Below are positions 24,994 through 33,818 of a stretch of DNA of 64,000 nt, piece by piece (the first letter of the stretch is position 1; each line of letters opens with the position of its first letter). The notes under the pieces were generated by a model. The model made no database searches, was not told the origin of the DNA, and saw only the letters and a program-made list of their open reading frames with translations. The position numbers and the translations under genes are program-made. The stretch covers positions 1 through 64,000 of the forward strand of contig NZ_BMKA01000003.1 in the NCBI RefSeq assembly GCF_014643735.1, given 5' to 3'. The DNA is from Neptunicoccus cionae. GTDB taxonomy: Bacteria; Pseudomonadota; Alphaproteobacteria; Rhodobacterales; Rhodobacteraceae.

Positions 24994-27051
24994 ATGACCA
25001 CTCCGAACGATCCACTGGTAATTTTCACCCCCTCCGGCAAAAGGGGGCGGTTTGCGGTTGGCACACCGATCTTAACCGCAGCGCGCCAGCTTGGTGTGGA
25101 TCTGGACAGCGTCTGCGGCGGGCGCGGGATCTGTTCGAAATGCCAGATTCAACCGTCTTATGGGGAGTTCTCCAAACACGGTGTCACCGTGGACGACGAT
25201 GCTTTGTCAGAATGGAATTCGGTAGAAGAACGCTACAAATCCAAACGCGGGATGATCGACGGACGCAGACTTGGCTGTCAGGCACAGGTGCAGGGCGATG
25301 TTGTGATCGACGTGCCGCCAGAAAGTCAGGTCCACAAACAGGTGGTGCGCAAACGGGCCGAGGCGCGGGACATCGTGATGGACCCCTCCACCAAACTGTT
25401 CTTTGTCGAGGTGCAACAGCCCGACATGCACGACCCGACTGGCGATCTGGAGCGGCTGGTCAAGGCACTGCGCGAGCAATGGGACCTGCCCCACCTAGAG
25501 GCCGATCTTGGCGTATTGGCCAGCATGCAGCCGATCCTGCGCAAGGGCGAATGGAAGGTCACCTGCGCGGTGCATCTGGGCGACGATATGTTCAGCCCGC
25601 GCATCATGCACATCTGGCCGGGCTTTTATGAAGGTTCTATCTACGGCCTGGCGGTTGATCTTGGCTCTACCACCATCGCGGGGCATCTGTGTGATCTGCA
25701 AACCGGCGAAGTGGTGGCCTCCAGCGGGTTGATGAACCCGCAAATCCGCTTTGGCGAAGACCTGATGAGCCGTGTTAGCTATTCCATGATGAACGACAGC
25801 GGCGCGCAGGAAATGACCCGTGCAGTGCGGGATGGTATGAACACACTGTTCACCAATATCGCCACCGAAGCGGGCATCGACCAATCCCTGATCGTGGATG
25901 CCGTATTCGTGTGCAATCCGGTCATGCACCATCTGTTCCTTGGAATTGATCCGTTTGAACTGGGTCAGGCGCCATTCGCGCTGGCCAGTTCGGACAGTAT
26001 TTCTCTTCGGGCGCTGGAGCTGGGGCTGAACCTGCACCCTGCCGCGCGGGTCTATCTGCTGCCTTGTATTGCAGGGCACGTGGGCGCGGACGCCGCTGCG
26101 GTGGCCCTGTCCGAAGCACCGGACAAATCCGAAGACCTTGTGCTTGTGGTGGATGTTGGGACCAATGCGGAAATTCTGCTTGGGAACAAGGACAAGGTTC
26201 TCGCCTGTTCCTCCCCCACTGGTCCCGCTTTTGAAGGGGCGCAGATTTCGTCCGGCCAACGCGCCGCCCCCGGTGCGATTGAACGGGTGGAAATAGACCC
26301 TGTCACCAAAGAACCCCGCTTCCGCGTCATCGGCTCGGACCTTTGGTCCGACGAAGACGGATTTGCCGAAAGCATCCTGTCCAGTGGCATCACAGGTATC
26401 TGCGGCTCTGGCATCATTGAAATGGTCGCAGAAATGCGGATCGCAGGGATTGTTGATGGTCCGGGGCTGATCGGATCGCCTGCGCAGGTCGGCACGGACC
26501 GCTGTTTCCTTGACGGGCGCACCCATTCCTATCTGGTCTGGGACGGTACCGCCGATGGCGGACCGCGCATCACCGTGACCAACCGCGATATCCGTGAAAT
26601 CCAGATGGCCAAAGCGGCGCTTTATTCTGGTGCACGGCTGCTGATGGATAAGTTCGGTGTCGATACAGTGGACCGGATCGTGCTCGCCGGTGCGTTCGGT
26701 GCGCATATCTCCCCCAAACATGCGATGGTGCTGGGCATGATCCCCGATTGCATCCTTGAAAAAGTCACCAGTGCAGGCAACGCAGCCGGCACAGGTGCGC
26801 GAATTGCACTGCTAAATGTCGCGTCGCGACGCGAGATTGAACAAACGGTCAAAGCAATCCACAAAATCGAAACTGCGATCGAGCCTCGCTTCCAAGAGCA
26901 TTTTGTCAACGCCAGCGCCATTCCAAACAGCGTGGAGCCCTTCCCGATCCTTGAAACCCACGTCACCCTGCCGGATGTGAATTTCAACACCGGCGGCGAA
27001 GGCGACAGCGCGTCGGGCGGTGGCGGCAGACGCCGCCGCAGACGCGGTTAA
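24994..27051 (+). CDS. [2Fe-2S]/ASKHA corrinoid-activation protein (RamA-like, DUF4445)
   Basis: This protein uses ATP and an iron-sulfur cluster to reduce inactive Co(II) corrinoids back to Co(I). Residues ~7-105 form a plant-type ferredoxin domain with C41, C47, C50 and C95 as ligands; residues ~200-640 form the ASKHA domain, with AVDLGSTTIAGHLCDL, VVDVGTNAEILLG and VLAGAFGAHIS. RamA-like proteins serve methylamine pathways and, by mutant-fitness work in Phaeobacter, split methionine synthase. The 685-residue chain ends in a Gly run then six arginines, like the tail of the methyltransferase at 22453. A terminator follows. Confidence 0.88.
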   Translation: MTTPNDPLVIFTPSGKRGRFAVGTPILTAARQLGVDLDSVCGGRGICSKCQIQPSYGEFSKHGVTVDDDALSEWNSVEERYKSKRGMIDGRRLGCQAQVQGDVVIDVPPESQVHKQVVRKRAEARDIVMDPSTKLFFVEVQQPDMHDPTGDLERLVKALREQWDLPHLEADLGVLASMQPILRKGEWKVTCAVHLGDDMFSPRIMHIWPGFYEGSIYGLAVDLGSTTIAGHLCDLQTGEVVASSGLMNPQIRFGEDLMSRVSYSMMNDSGAQEMTRAVRDGMNTLFTNIATEAGIDQSLIVDAVFVCNPVMHHLFLGIDPFELGQAPFALASSDSISLRALELGLNLHPAARVYLLPCIAGHVGADAAAVALSEAPDKSEDLVLVVDVGTNAEILLGNKDKVLACSSPTGPAFEGAQISSGQRAAPGAIERVEIDPVTKEPRFRVIGSDLWSDEDGFAESILSSGITGICGSGIIEMVAEMRIAGIVDGPGLIGSPAQVGTDRCFLDGRTHSYLVWDGTADGGPRITVTNRDIREIQMAKAALYSGARLLMDKFGVDTVDRIVLAGAFGAHISPKHAMVLGMIPDCILEKVTSAGNAAGTGARIALLNVASRREIEQTVKAIHKIETAIEPRFQEHFVNASAIPNSVEPFPILETHVTLPDVNFNTGGEGDSASGGGGRRRRRRG

Positions 27052-27065
27052 ACCGCCATTCCCAG

Positions 27066-27099
27066 CCCTGCACCCCGCGTAAAATTATAGGGTGCAGGG
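27066..27099 (+). terminator. Terminator after the corrinoid activator gene
   Basis: A perfect ten-pair stem, CCCTGCACCC (27066-27075) with GGGTGCAGGG (27090-27099), and a 14-base loop, followed by TTTCACG. It lies 14 bases after the stop and separates this gene from the tRNA. Confidence 0.75.
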
Positions 27100-27166
27100 T
27101 TTCACGCGCAAAGCCCCTATCCACGATTGACGCCCCACCCCAAAGCCGCTAAATCACCCCGACAGA

Positions 27167-27240
27167 GCGGGTATGGTGAAAAGGTATCACGGCAGCTTCC
27201 CAAGCTTTAGTTACGAGTTCGATTCTCGTTACCCGCTCCA
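27167..27240 (+). tRNA. tRNA-Gly(CCC)
   Basis: This is a full cloverleaf: acceptor GCGGGTA pairs with TACCCGC at 27230-27236, discriminator T, and CCA encoded at 27238-27240. The anticodon loop TTCCCAA gives CCC for glycine. The T arm ACGAG-TTCGATT-CTCGT is perfect. The anticodon stem (GCAGC with GCTTT) contains a C-T mismatch at the second pair and a G-T at the first, weaker than usual. Confidence 0.93.
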
Positions 27241-27429
27241 GTATCCTTCTATTCCCGCTTATCAAACCACTCGTGTTACCCAGATGTGCTGTGGTTATAC
27301 TGCGCCTGCACAACGTGATCACGCAAACACACAAACATGTTACCGCCGAAAACGATCCGCTGACGAACAGCCCTCGTATCCCTTGCACAACACGCCGATA
27401 AACGGCGTTTCATTCTAGGGAGAACAATC

Positions 27430-27996
27430 GTGAAAAATATTCTGGTAGGTGCAGTGGTCGCAGGTCTTTTGGTAGCTGGTGCCGCGTTTGCGGAAAGCCA
27501 CGGTATGAAAAATCCGATGGTTGGCGGCGCTGAGATGTTTGCTGACAAGAACATCGTTGAAAACGCCGTGAACTCTGCCGACCACACAACGCTGGTTGCC
27601 GCTGTGAAAGCGGCCGGTCTGGTGGACACGCTGGCAAGCGAGGGGCCGTTCACAGTATTCGCCCCGACCAACGACGCTTTTGCAGCCCTGCCCGCAGGCA
27701 CAGTTGACACATTGCTGAAGCCGGAAAACAAAGACATGCTGACCAAAGTGCTGACCGCCCATGTGGTGGCTGGCAAGTGGACCGCGTCTGATATTGTTGC
27801 CGCCACGAAGAAAAGCAGCGACGGGTTCTATCACTTTAACGCAGTGTCCGGCGATGCTCTGTCCGCGAAACTGACACCGGGTGGTCAGGTGTTCATCTAC
27901 GACGAAAGCGGCAATGCTTATAAAGTAACAACGGCGGATGTGATGCAGTCGAACGGCGTTATTCATGTGGTCAACGGCGTGCTCGTGCCGAAATAA
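27430..27996 (+). CDS. Secreted fasciclin-domain protein
   Basis: The 188-residue protein has a signal peptide (residues ~1-21, ending AAFAE) and one fasciclin (FAS1) domain with both conserved boxes: H1 GPFTVFAPTNDAFAALPAG and H2 near DVMQSNGVIHVVNGVLVP, the last typical of FAS1 ends. Such proteins mediate adhesion or lie in the periplasm or outside the cell. The start is GTG 27430-27432 with AGGGAGA upstream. It stands alone between the tRNA and the convergent pgi gene; the 189 bases before it hold no other gene that I can see. Confidence 0.9.
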   Translation: MKNILVGAVVAGLLVAGAAFAESHGMKNPMVGGAEMFADKNIVENAVNSADHTTLVAAVKAAGLVDTLASEGPFTVFAPTNDAFAALPAGTVDTLLKPENKDMLTKVLTAHVVAGKWTASDIVAATKKSSDGFYHFNAVSGDALSAKLTPGGQVFIYDESGNAYKVTTADVMQSNGVIHVVNGVLVPK

Positions 27997-28036
27997 CCCA
28001 AGACGTTAAGGCACGTTTTACAGGCAGTTGAGCGGA

Positions 28037-28062
28037 GGCTCCGGTTGGAAACAGCCGGAGCC
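28037..28062. terminator. Convergent terminator between the fasciclin gene and pgi
   Basis: The eight-pair stem GGCTCCGG (28037-28044) / CCGGAGCC (28055-28062) with a ten-base loop lies between two convergent genes and could act in both directions. No long T-run is on either side. Confidence 0.6.
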
Positions 28063-28070
28063 TTCGCAGC

Positions 28071-29675
28071 TTAGAGGGTCGCGAGCAAACCGCGGGTGGA
28101 GCCGTCTTTATCCTCGGATGTGGCTTCACCTTCGATCAACGGCAGCATCCGCGTGGCCAGCACTTTACCCAGTTCCACGCCCCATTGATCAAAGCTGTTA
28201 ATCCCCCAGATCACACCTTCGACAAACACGCGGTGTTCATAAAGCGCGATAATCTTGCCGAGCGTTTTGGGGTCAAGAATATTATACATCATGGTCACAC
28301 TTGGACGGTTTCCCGGAAAGACCCTGTGGGCGGCCTGCTTTTCCAGTTCAGCGCCCTCAAACCCTTGTTCGCGCATCAATTCGCGGGCGGCGTCCATGCT
28401 GCGCCCGACCATCAGCGCCTCGGATTGGGCGAGACAATTGGCCAACAGCAGCCGGTGCTGGTGGGCCAGCTCGCTTTCATGACCGCGCCGCGCGACCAGA
28501 AATTCGCACGGGACAACGCGGGTGCCTTGGTGGATTAACTGGTAAAAAGCGTGCTGGCCGTTGGTGCCGGGCTCCCCCCAGACAATCGGGCCGGAATGGC
28601 GGGGCAGCGGATTGCCCTCCATATCCACACCCTTGCCGTTGCTCTCCATGTCCAGTTGCTGAAGATAGGCCGGAAGCCGAAGCAAACGCTGGTCATAGGG
28701 CAGCACCGCGCGGGTGTTATAGCCGCAGATGTTGTTGTGCCAGATCCCCACCAGCGCAAGCAGGACCGGAAGGTTGTCTTCCAGTGGTGCTTCGCGGAAA
28801 TGGGTGTCCATTTCTTCCGCCCCTTGCAGGAACGCAGTGAAATCCTCTGGCCCGATGGCCAGCATCACGGACAGGCCAATCGGTCCCCAGACGGAGTAAC
28901 GCCCACCAACCCAGTCGGCAAAGCCGAACACATGATCGGACGGAATGCCAAAAGCGGCGGTTTTGTCCTGCGCAGTAGAGAGCGCTGCGAGATGATCACC
29001 GATCTGGTCTTCCGGCACCGCCTGCAACAACCATTTCTTGCCAGTTTCCGCGTTGGTCATGGTTTCAATGGTGGTGAAGGTTTTGGAGGCAATGATTAGC
29101 AGCGTTGTCGTCGGATCAAGCCCTTTCAACGTGTCGTTGATATCCGCACCATCCACGTTGGACACAAAATGCACCTTCGGGCCATCGTGATATGGCGCGA
29201 GTGCTACATTGGCCATTACCGGTCCAAGATCAGACCCGCCGATGCCAATATTCACAACGTCCGTAAAGGGCGCGCCGCTGGCTGATGTCAGCTCTGCGTT
29301 GCGCAATCGGATGGCAAATGTCTTCATCGCCTGAAGGGTTTCCAGAACCTCTGGCATCACGTCACGGCCATCCACAGTGACAGGTCGCCCCGAAAGGTTA
29401 CGCAGTGCGGTATGCAGCACAGCGCGGTCTTCGGTCTGGTTAATCGCCTGCCCGTCAAACATCGCGTTTCGCGTTGCGTCGACACCTGCAGATTTTGCCA
29501 GATCAAGCAGCAGGGATTTAGCCTCTGCGTCCATATTGGTTTTAGAATAATCGAGCAGGAAATCCCCACATTGCGCCGAAAACGCTTTAAAGCGGTCAGG
29601 ATCGTCGAACAGTGCTAAAATAGAGCGGTCGGCGTTATTTTCCTGATTTTGCGACAGGGATTTCCAAACATTCAT
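28071..29675 (-). CDS. pgi: Glucose-6-phosphate isomerase
   Basis: Pgi interconverts glucose-6-phosphate and fructose-6-phosphate. The 534-residue product has the signatures [19 protein letters not shown] and [19 protein letters not shown] with the sugar-phosphate loop [19 protein letters not shown], and [18 protein letters not shown] near the end. The start ATG has AAGGA nine bases upstream. It is third in zwf-pgl-pgi, an arrangement that joins the Entner-Doudoroff/pentose phosphate entry with a path for recycling hexose phosphates. Confidence 0.97.
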   Translation of the reverse strand: MNVWKSLSQNQENNADRSILALFDDPDRFKAFSAQCGDFLLDYSKTNMDAEAKSLLLDLAKSAGVDATRNAMFDGQAINQTEDRAVLHTALRNLSGRPVTVDGRDVMPEVLETLQAMKTFAIRLRNAELTSASGAPFTDVVNIGIGGSDLGPVMANVALAPYHDGPKVHFVSNVDGADINDTLKGLDPTTTLLIIASKTFTTIETMTNAETGKKWLLQAVPEDQIGDHLAALSTAQDKTAAFGIPSDHVFGFADWVGGRYSVWGPIGLSVMLAIGPEDFTAFLQGAEEMDTHFREAPLEDNLPVLLALVGIWHNNICGYNTRAVLPYDQRLLRLPAYLQQLDMESNGKGVDMEGNPLPRHSGPIVWGEPGTNGQHAFYQLIHQGTRVVPCEFLVARRGHESELAHQHRLLLANCLAQSEALMVGRSMDAARELMREQGFEGAELEKQAAHRVFPGNRPSVTMMYNILDPKTLGKIIALYEHRVFVEGVIWGINSFDQWGVELGKVLATRMLPLIEGEATSEDKDGSTRGLLATL

Positions 29676-29686
29676 AAATTAATTCC

Positions 29687-30364
29687 TTAATCCGCGTAAT
29701 GGGTTATGGCCTGTTCCTGAACGATACGGATAGGCGCTTCAAGGGGGGAGTTGGCCGATTGCGCCCGTGCAAAAGCGGTTTTTTTATCAGCTCCCGCGAT
29801 CAGGATATGAACCGCTTTGGCCGCTTGCAATACGGGGGCTGTCAGCGTCAGACGGGGTTCGGGCGCATTTGGTGCCCGCATTGGCAATAGAATTGGCGCT
29901 TGCGGGTCCAACGCTTCTGCCAGCAGATCGGCTTCGGGGAAGATGCTGGCGGTATGCATATCTGCGCCCATTCCAAGCACGCAAACATCAAGGGGCAATG
30001 CAGCTTCAATCGCATCGCGCAAGCTGTCGAGCACATCTTCGGGTGCTTCAGCCAGCTGATAAAACGGCACGAGTGTTGCGGCCGCGGCATTATCCTGTAA
30101 CAGATGTTCGCGCAGCAAGCGCGTGTTGGAACGCTCGGAGCCTTCCGGCACAAACCGTTCATCCGTTAGCATCACCCTGACATTGGCCCAATTTAGATCA
30201 GCCTTGCGCAGCCGGTGGAAAAACGGCGCCGGGGTCGTCCCGCCCGGAACGGCGAGCGAGGCTGTCCCCTTAGCCGCCAATGCTGCACGCAACTGTTCCT
30301 CTACCGTTCCTGCAAGCCCTTGGAACAAGGCGTCACGGCTGTCGTATGTGATAAAATCGCTCAT
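29687..30364 (-). CDS. pgl: 6-Phosphogluconolactonase
   Basis: Pgl hydrolyses 6-phosphogluconolactone, made by Zwf, to 6-phosphogluconate. The 225-residue protein has the DevB/Pgl fold start AALAAKGTASLAVPGGTTPAPFFHRL, the middle motif VMLTDERFVPEGSERSNTRLL and LDVCVLGMGADMHTASIFP with the catalytic His. It overlaps zwf by four bases and ends 11 bases before pgi, so all three are one transcript. Confidence 0.95.
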   Translation of the reverse strand: MSDFITYDSRDALFQGLAGTVEEQLRAALAAKGTASLAVPGGTTPAPFFHRLRKADLNWANVRVMLTDERFVPEGSERSNTRLLREHLLQDNAAAATLVPFYQLAEAPEDVLDSLRDAIEAALPLDVCVLGMGADMHTASIFPEADLLAEALDPQAPILLPMRAPNAPEPRLTLTAPVLQAAKAVHILIAGADKKTAFARAQSANSPLEAPIRIVQEQAITHYAD

Positions 30365-31815
30365 GATTTGATCTCTCGCCAGCGCCGACCGTCCTTGTGA
30401 AGAAGCATAAGACTGTCATCCGGACCTGACCCGCCCGGATCATAGGGCACAGGGCGGCTGCCTGCATCTTGCCAGGCTTCTATGATGGGATCGACCCAGG
30501 CCCAAGCAGCCTCGACCTCGTCGCCGCGCATGAACAGGGTCTGGTCGCCACGGATCACATCCATGATCAGCCGCTCATAGGCGTCCGGCATGACGGAAAC
30601 CTGATCACCCAAAGCATCAGCAAAAGACATATCAAGAGGAACTTCGGTCAGGCGCATCCCACCCGGCCCCGGTTCCTTGATCGTCACCCGCATGGTGATG
30701 CCTTCATCCGGTTGCAGGCGGATCACCAGTACGTTGCCTTTGCGGTTGAAATCCCCTTCAAAGATGGAATGGGGCGGGTCTTTGAACACGATTGCGATTT
30801 CAGACATCCGCCCGCGCAGACGCTTGCCAGTGCGCAGATAAAACGGTGTGCTGGCCCACCGCCAGTTTGCCACTTTCACCTTCATCGCAATGAAGCTTTC
30901 GGTTTTGGAGTCAGGATCTTCGGCGTGCTCAAGATAGCTCGCCATATCGCGACCTGCCGAATATTGACCGCGCACCACCTCGGATGGGGCAACTGGTTCC
31001 AGCGCGCGGATCACCTTCAGCTTTTCATCGCGCACTGCATCGGCGCCGTATTTGCTGGGTGGTTCCATCGCAGAGAGGCACAAAAGCTGCATCAGGTGGT
31101 TTTGCACCATATCCCGCATCGCGCCCGATTTGTCATAATAACCGCCGCGCCCTTCTACGCTGACAGTTTCAGCCACGGTGATCTGTACGTGATCCACATG
31201 CTGCGCATTCCAGAGCGGTTCAAACAGCGCATTGCCAAAGCGCACCGCCATCAGGTTTTGCACGGTTTCCTTGCCAAGATAATGGTCGATCCGGTAAATC
31301 TGGTGCTCATCGAAACAGGCCCGCAATTCCGTGTTGAGCGCTTTGGCCGTTTCCAGATCATGCCCGAAAGGTTTTTCAACCACAATCCGGCTGTGTTCGT
31401 CGGTGATCCCATGCCCCGAAAGCTTGCGGGCGATTTCGCCGAACAGGCTTGGCCCAACCGAGAAATAGACCGCGTGGATCGTATCAGGGCGAAGTTTTGA
31501 TTTCAGCTCTTTCCAGCCGGTATCCCCGAATACATCCAATGACACATATTCCAACATCTCCAGAAATTGCGCGACGGATTTGGCATCCTTCGCCGTGTCG
31601 CCCGCAAATTCCTTCAGCGCGTCTTTTACAAAATCGCGAAACCCCGCGTCGTCCAGATCGCCGCGTGACGCCCCGATGACTTTGGCGGTTTCAGGCATCT
31701 GCCCCGCACACATCCGGCGAAACAGGCCCGGCAGGATTTTGCGTCTTGCCAGATCCCCTGTCGCGCCAATGATGATCAAATCGAAGGGATCAACCGGTAT
31801 AGTTTTTGCGACCAT
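30361..31815 (-). CDS. zwf: Glucose-6-phosphate 1-dehydrogenase
   Basis: Zwf oxidises glucose-6-phosphate with NAD(P)+, the first step of the Entner-Doudoroff and pentose phosphate routes. The 484-residue protein has the Rossmann motif IIGATGDLARRKILPGLF, the substrate/catalytic motif RIDHYLGKETVQNL, and GYYDKSGAMRDMVQNHLMQL. The ATG is preceded by GAGGTG. A promoter with two overlapping inverted repeats lies just upstream at 31839-31881. Confidence 0.97.
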   Translation of the reverse strand: MVAKTIPVDPFDLIIIGATGDLARRKILPGLFRRMCAGQMPETAKVIGASRGDLDDAGFRDFVKDALKEFAGDTAKDAKSVAQFLEMLEYVSLDVFGDTGWKELKSKLRPDTIHAVYFSVGPSLFGEIARKLSGHGITDEHSRIVVEKPFGHDLETAKALNTELRACFDEHQIYRIDHYLGKETVQNLMAVRFGNALFEPLWNAQHVDHVQITVAETVSVEGRGGYYDKSGAMRDMVQNHLMQLLCLSAMEPPSKYGADAVRDEKLKVIRALEPVAPSEVVRGQYSAGRDMASYLEHAEDPDSKTESFIAMKVKVANWRWASTPFYLRTGKRLRGRMSEIAIVFKDPPHSIFEGDFNRKGNVLVIRLQPDEGITMRVTIKEPGPGGMRLTEVPLDMSFADALGDQVSVMPDAYERLIMDVIRGDQTLFMRGDEVEAAWAWVDPIIEAWQDAGSRPVPYDPGGSGPDDSLMLLHKDGRRWREIKS

Positions 31816-31838
31816 CTGGGCACCTCGGAACAGTTAAT

Positions 31839-31881
31839 GTTAACGATAACGTAGTTGCGTCGCATACAGTCACAACTACGT
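31839..31881 (-). promoter_or_regulatory. zwf promoter region with two operator-like palindromes
   Basis: On the minus strand TTGTGA (31870-31875) and TACGTT (31848-31853), 16 bases apart, can serve as -35 and -10. Overlapping the -10 is GTTAACGATAAC (31839-31850), a palindrome with central CG like a LacI-family operator. An exact nine-base inverted repeat, ACGTAGTTG (31849-31857) / CAACTACGT (31873-31881), brackets the promoter. Both suggest repression by a sugar-responsive regulator; which one is not encoded here. Confidence 0.45.
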
Positions 31882-31956
31882 GGGTTTTGCAAGCTTTCCT
31901 TTGAAAACTAACATACAATCGGATAGCGATCAGGCAAGCAATGACAGGCAGACCCT

Positions 31957-32919
31957 ATGAACTATCAGAAATTCGATCTTCCCGACCCGCAACCGATGGG
32001 GAAATTCGAACATCCCGACATCACCGCTAAGGGCGAGACCCGTGCGTCTGTGGCGTTGAACGGGGCGACGACTCTGTGGTTCAACACCGGAACCCTATGC
32101 AATATTGAGTGCGAAAATTGCTATATTTTCAGTTCTCCTACCAACGACCGGCTGGTCTATATCACCCGCGCCGAGGTTGAGGATTACCTTGACCAGATAG
32201 AACAACGCGGCTGGCCCACCAAAGAAATCGCCTTCACCGGAGGCGAGCCGTTTATGAACCCCGAAATGGTCGATATAACAGCGGCTTGTCTGGAACGGGG
32301 TTATGAAGTTCTGATCCTTACCAACGCCATGCGTCCGATGATGCGTAAACGGGTGCAGACGGGTATACTGGACCTGCACAAGGCGCATCCGGGCAAATTG
32401 ACCATGCGGATTTCGGTGGATCACCATTCCGCTGAATGTCACGATAAAGAACGGGGCAAAGGCAGTTTTGATCTTACTCTTGCGGGTATGGAATGGCTGC
32501 GCGATGCGGGTATTCCGATGCATGTGGCCGGACGCACGATTTGGGGCGACACAGACACAGAAAGCCGCGCCGGTTATGCCGCGCTTTATGAAAAACACGG
32601 GTTTGATATTGACCCGAACCACCCCGCGCAAACGATGCTGTTTCCTGAAATGGACGAGACCGCGGAAGTGCCTGAAATCACCACAGCCTGTTGGGGCATT
32701 TTAAATAAATCCCCCAATGACGTCATGTGTGCGTCTTCCCGAATGGTGGTTAAATACAAGGGCGATGGCCATCTTACGGTGTTGGCCTGCACTCTTTTGC
32801 CTTATGATCCGGAGTTTAACCTAGGCAAAACTCTTGAAGAGGCAGAGAAACCTGTGAAACTGAATCACCCCCATTGCTCTAAATTCTGCGTCCTTGGCGG
32901 CGCCTCCTGCTCCGCCTGA
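31957..32919 (+). CDS. Radical SAM protein with cysteine-rich C-terminus
   Basis: The 320-residue protein has the radical SAM cluster motif CNIECENC (C48, C52, C55), the GGEP motif (FTGGEPFMNPEM), and a beta-strand with SVDHH. After the barrel, six more cysteines (C245, C258, C278, C307, C311, C318) can bind one or two extra iron-sulfur clusters, as in SPASM or twitch domains of peptide- and alcohol-modifying enzymes. No peptide precursor gene is seen beside it. Its stop overlaps the start of an EamA transporter by one base, so enzyme and exporter are coupled. The substrate is unknown. Confidence 0.85.
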   Translation: MNYQKFDLPDPQPMGKFEHPDITAKGETRASVALNGATTLWFNTGTLCNIECENCYIFSSPTNDRLVYITRAEVEDYLDQIEQRGWPTKEIAFTGGEPFMNPEMVDITAACLERGYEVLILTNAMRPMMRKRVQTGILDLHKAHPGKLTMRISVDHHSAECHDKERGKGSFDLTLAGMEWLRDAGIPMHVAGRTIWGDTDTESRAGYAALYEKHGFDIDPNHPAQTMLFPEMDETAEVPEITTACWGILNKSPNDVMCASSRMVVKYKGDGHLTVLACTLLPYDPEFNLGKTLEEAEKPVKLNHPHCSKFCVLGGASCSA

Positions 32920-33818
32920 TGCGCCGCTCCATTCTGTCCTGGGGCGCCCTTGCGGTGACGATTTTTGTCTGGGGCAGTTATCTGGTCTCTACCAGAGCAG
33001 CGATGACGCAACAGCTCTCGCCGGTTGATATGGGGGTTCTGCGTTCGGTCCCTGCGGCCCTTCTCATACTGCCTTTCATCATAAAACGCGGACTGAAACC
33101 CAAAACCGCGAACTGGCTGGATATTCTGATCATCGGCGGTGGCGGTGGGACCTTGTTTACTGTCCTCCTCGCCTCTGGCTATCAATATGCGCCAACTGTG
33201 GACGGCGGGCTGTTCACCCCGTCCATGTTGCCGGTTTTCGTGGCCGCGCTTAGCCTGATCTTTCTGGGGCGGGCATATGCGAAACTGCAATATGTCGGCA
33301 TAGCCCTGATCGTTTTGGGTGCATTGGCCGTTGGCGGATTTGAAGCGATATTGAACACCGCTTCGGGCAGCTGGCGCGGGCATCTTTTGTTTCTGACCGG
33401 TTCGTGTTGCTGGGCGGCCTATACGGTGCGGTTCAACATATCAGCGTTAGACCCGATTGCCGGCGCGATCGTCATCCTTGGCTGGTCGTCCATCGCGTTT
33501 CTGACCGCAGTTGCATTTTTCGGCACGGGCCTGCATCTGGTCCCGACCCCGATCCTCGCTATTCAGGTATTTCAAGGAATTATGGCCGGTTTTGTTGCCA
33601 ACTTCACCTTTCTTTACGCGATCCGCACCCTTGGCCCCACCATACCGGCTGCCGCAGCGGCGCTGGTGCCGGTGATCGCGGCTTTGGGCGGCTGGGTGTT
33701 TCTGGACGAACCAATCTCGGCCTTCAAATGGCTTGGGATTCTGGTGGTCGCCGCCGGTGTGGCGCTGGCATCGGGTGTGATTGAAACCCGCCGCCGCCGC
33801 AAACCGGCCGTATCCTAA
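32919..33818 (+). CDS. EamA/DMT-family transporter
   Basis: This 299-residue membrane protein has ten hydrophobic segments in two EamA repeats (first from residue ~8, second from ~150), ending in a basic tail. A typical second-repeat start is SGSWRGHLLFLTGSCCWAAY and the last helices include GPTIPAAAAALVPVIAAL. EamA proteins export metabolites such as amino acids, or take up carboxylates. The gene overlaps the radical SAM gene by one base, suggesting that it moves that enzyme's substrate or product. Its end overlaps aroB by four bases, convergently. Confidence 0.85.
   Translation: MRRSILSWGALAVTIFVWGSYLVSTRAAMTQQLSPVDMGVLRSVPAALLILPFIIKRGLKPKTANWLDILIIGGGGGTLFTVLLASGYQYAPTVDGGLFTPSMLPVFVAALSLIFLGRAYAKLQYVGIALIVLGALAVGGFEAILNTASGSWRGHLLFLTGSCCWAAYTVRFNISALDPIAGAIVILGWSSIAFLTAVAFFGTGLHLVPTPILAIQVFQGIMAGFVANFTFLYAIRTLGPTIPAAAAALVPVIAALGGWVFLDEPISAFKWLGILVVAAGVALASGVIETRRRRKPAVS

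Noticed and set aside
31957-32919. A peptide-modifying radical SAM system with a precursor peptide
   Set aside because: I searched by eye for a short frame beside the gene and found none with a leader-like sequence; this does not exclude one elsewhere.
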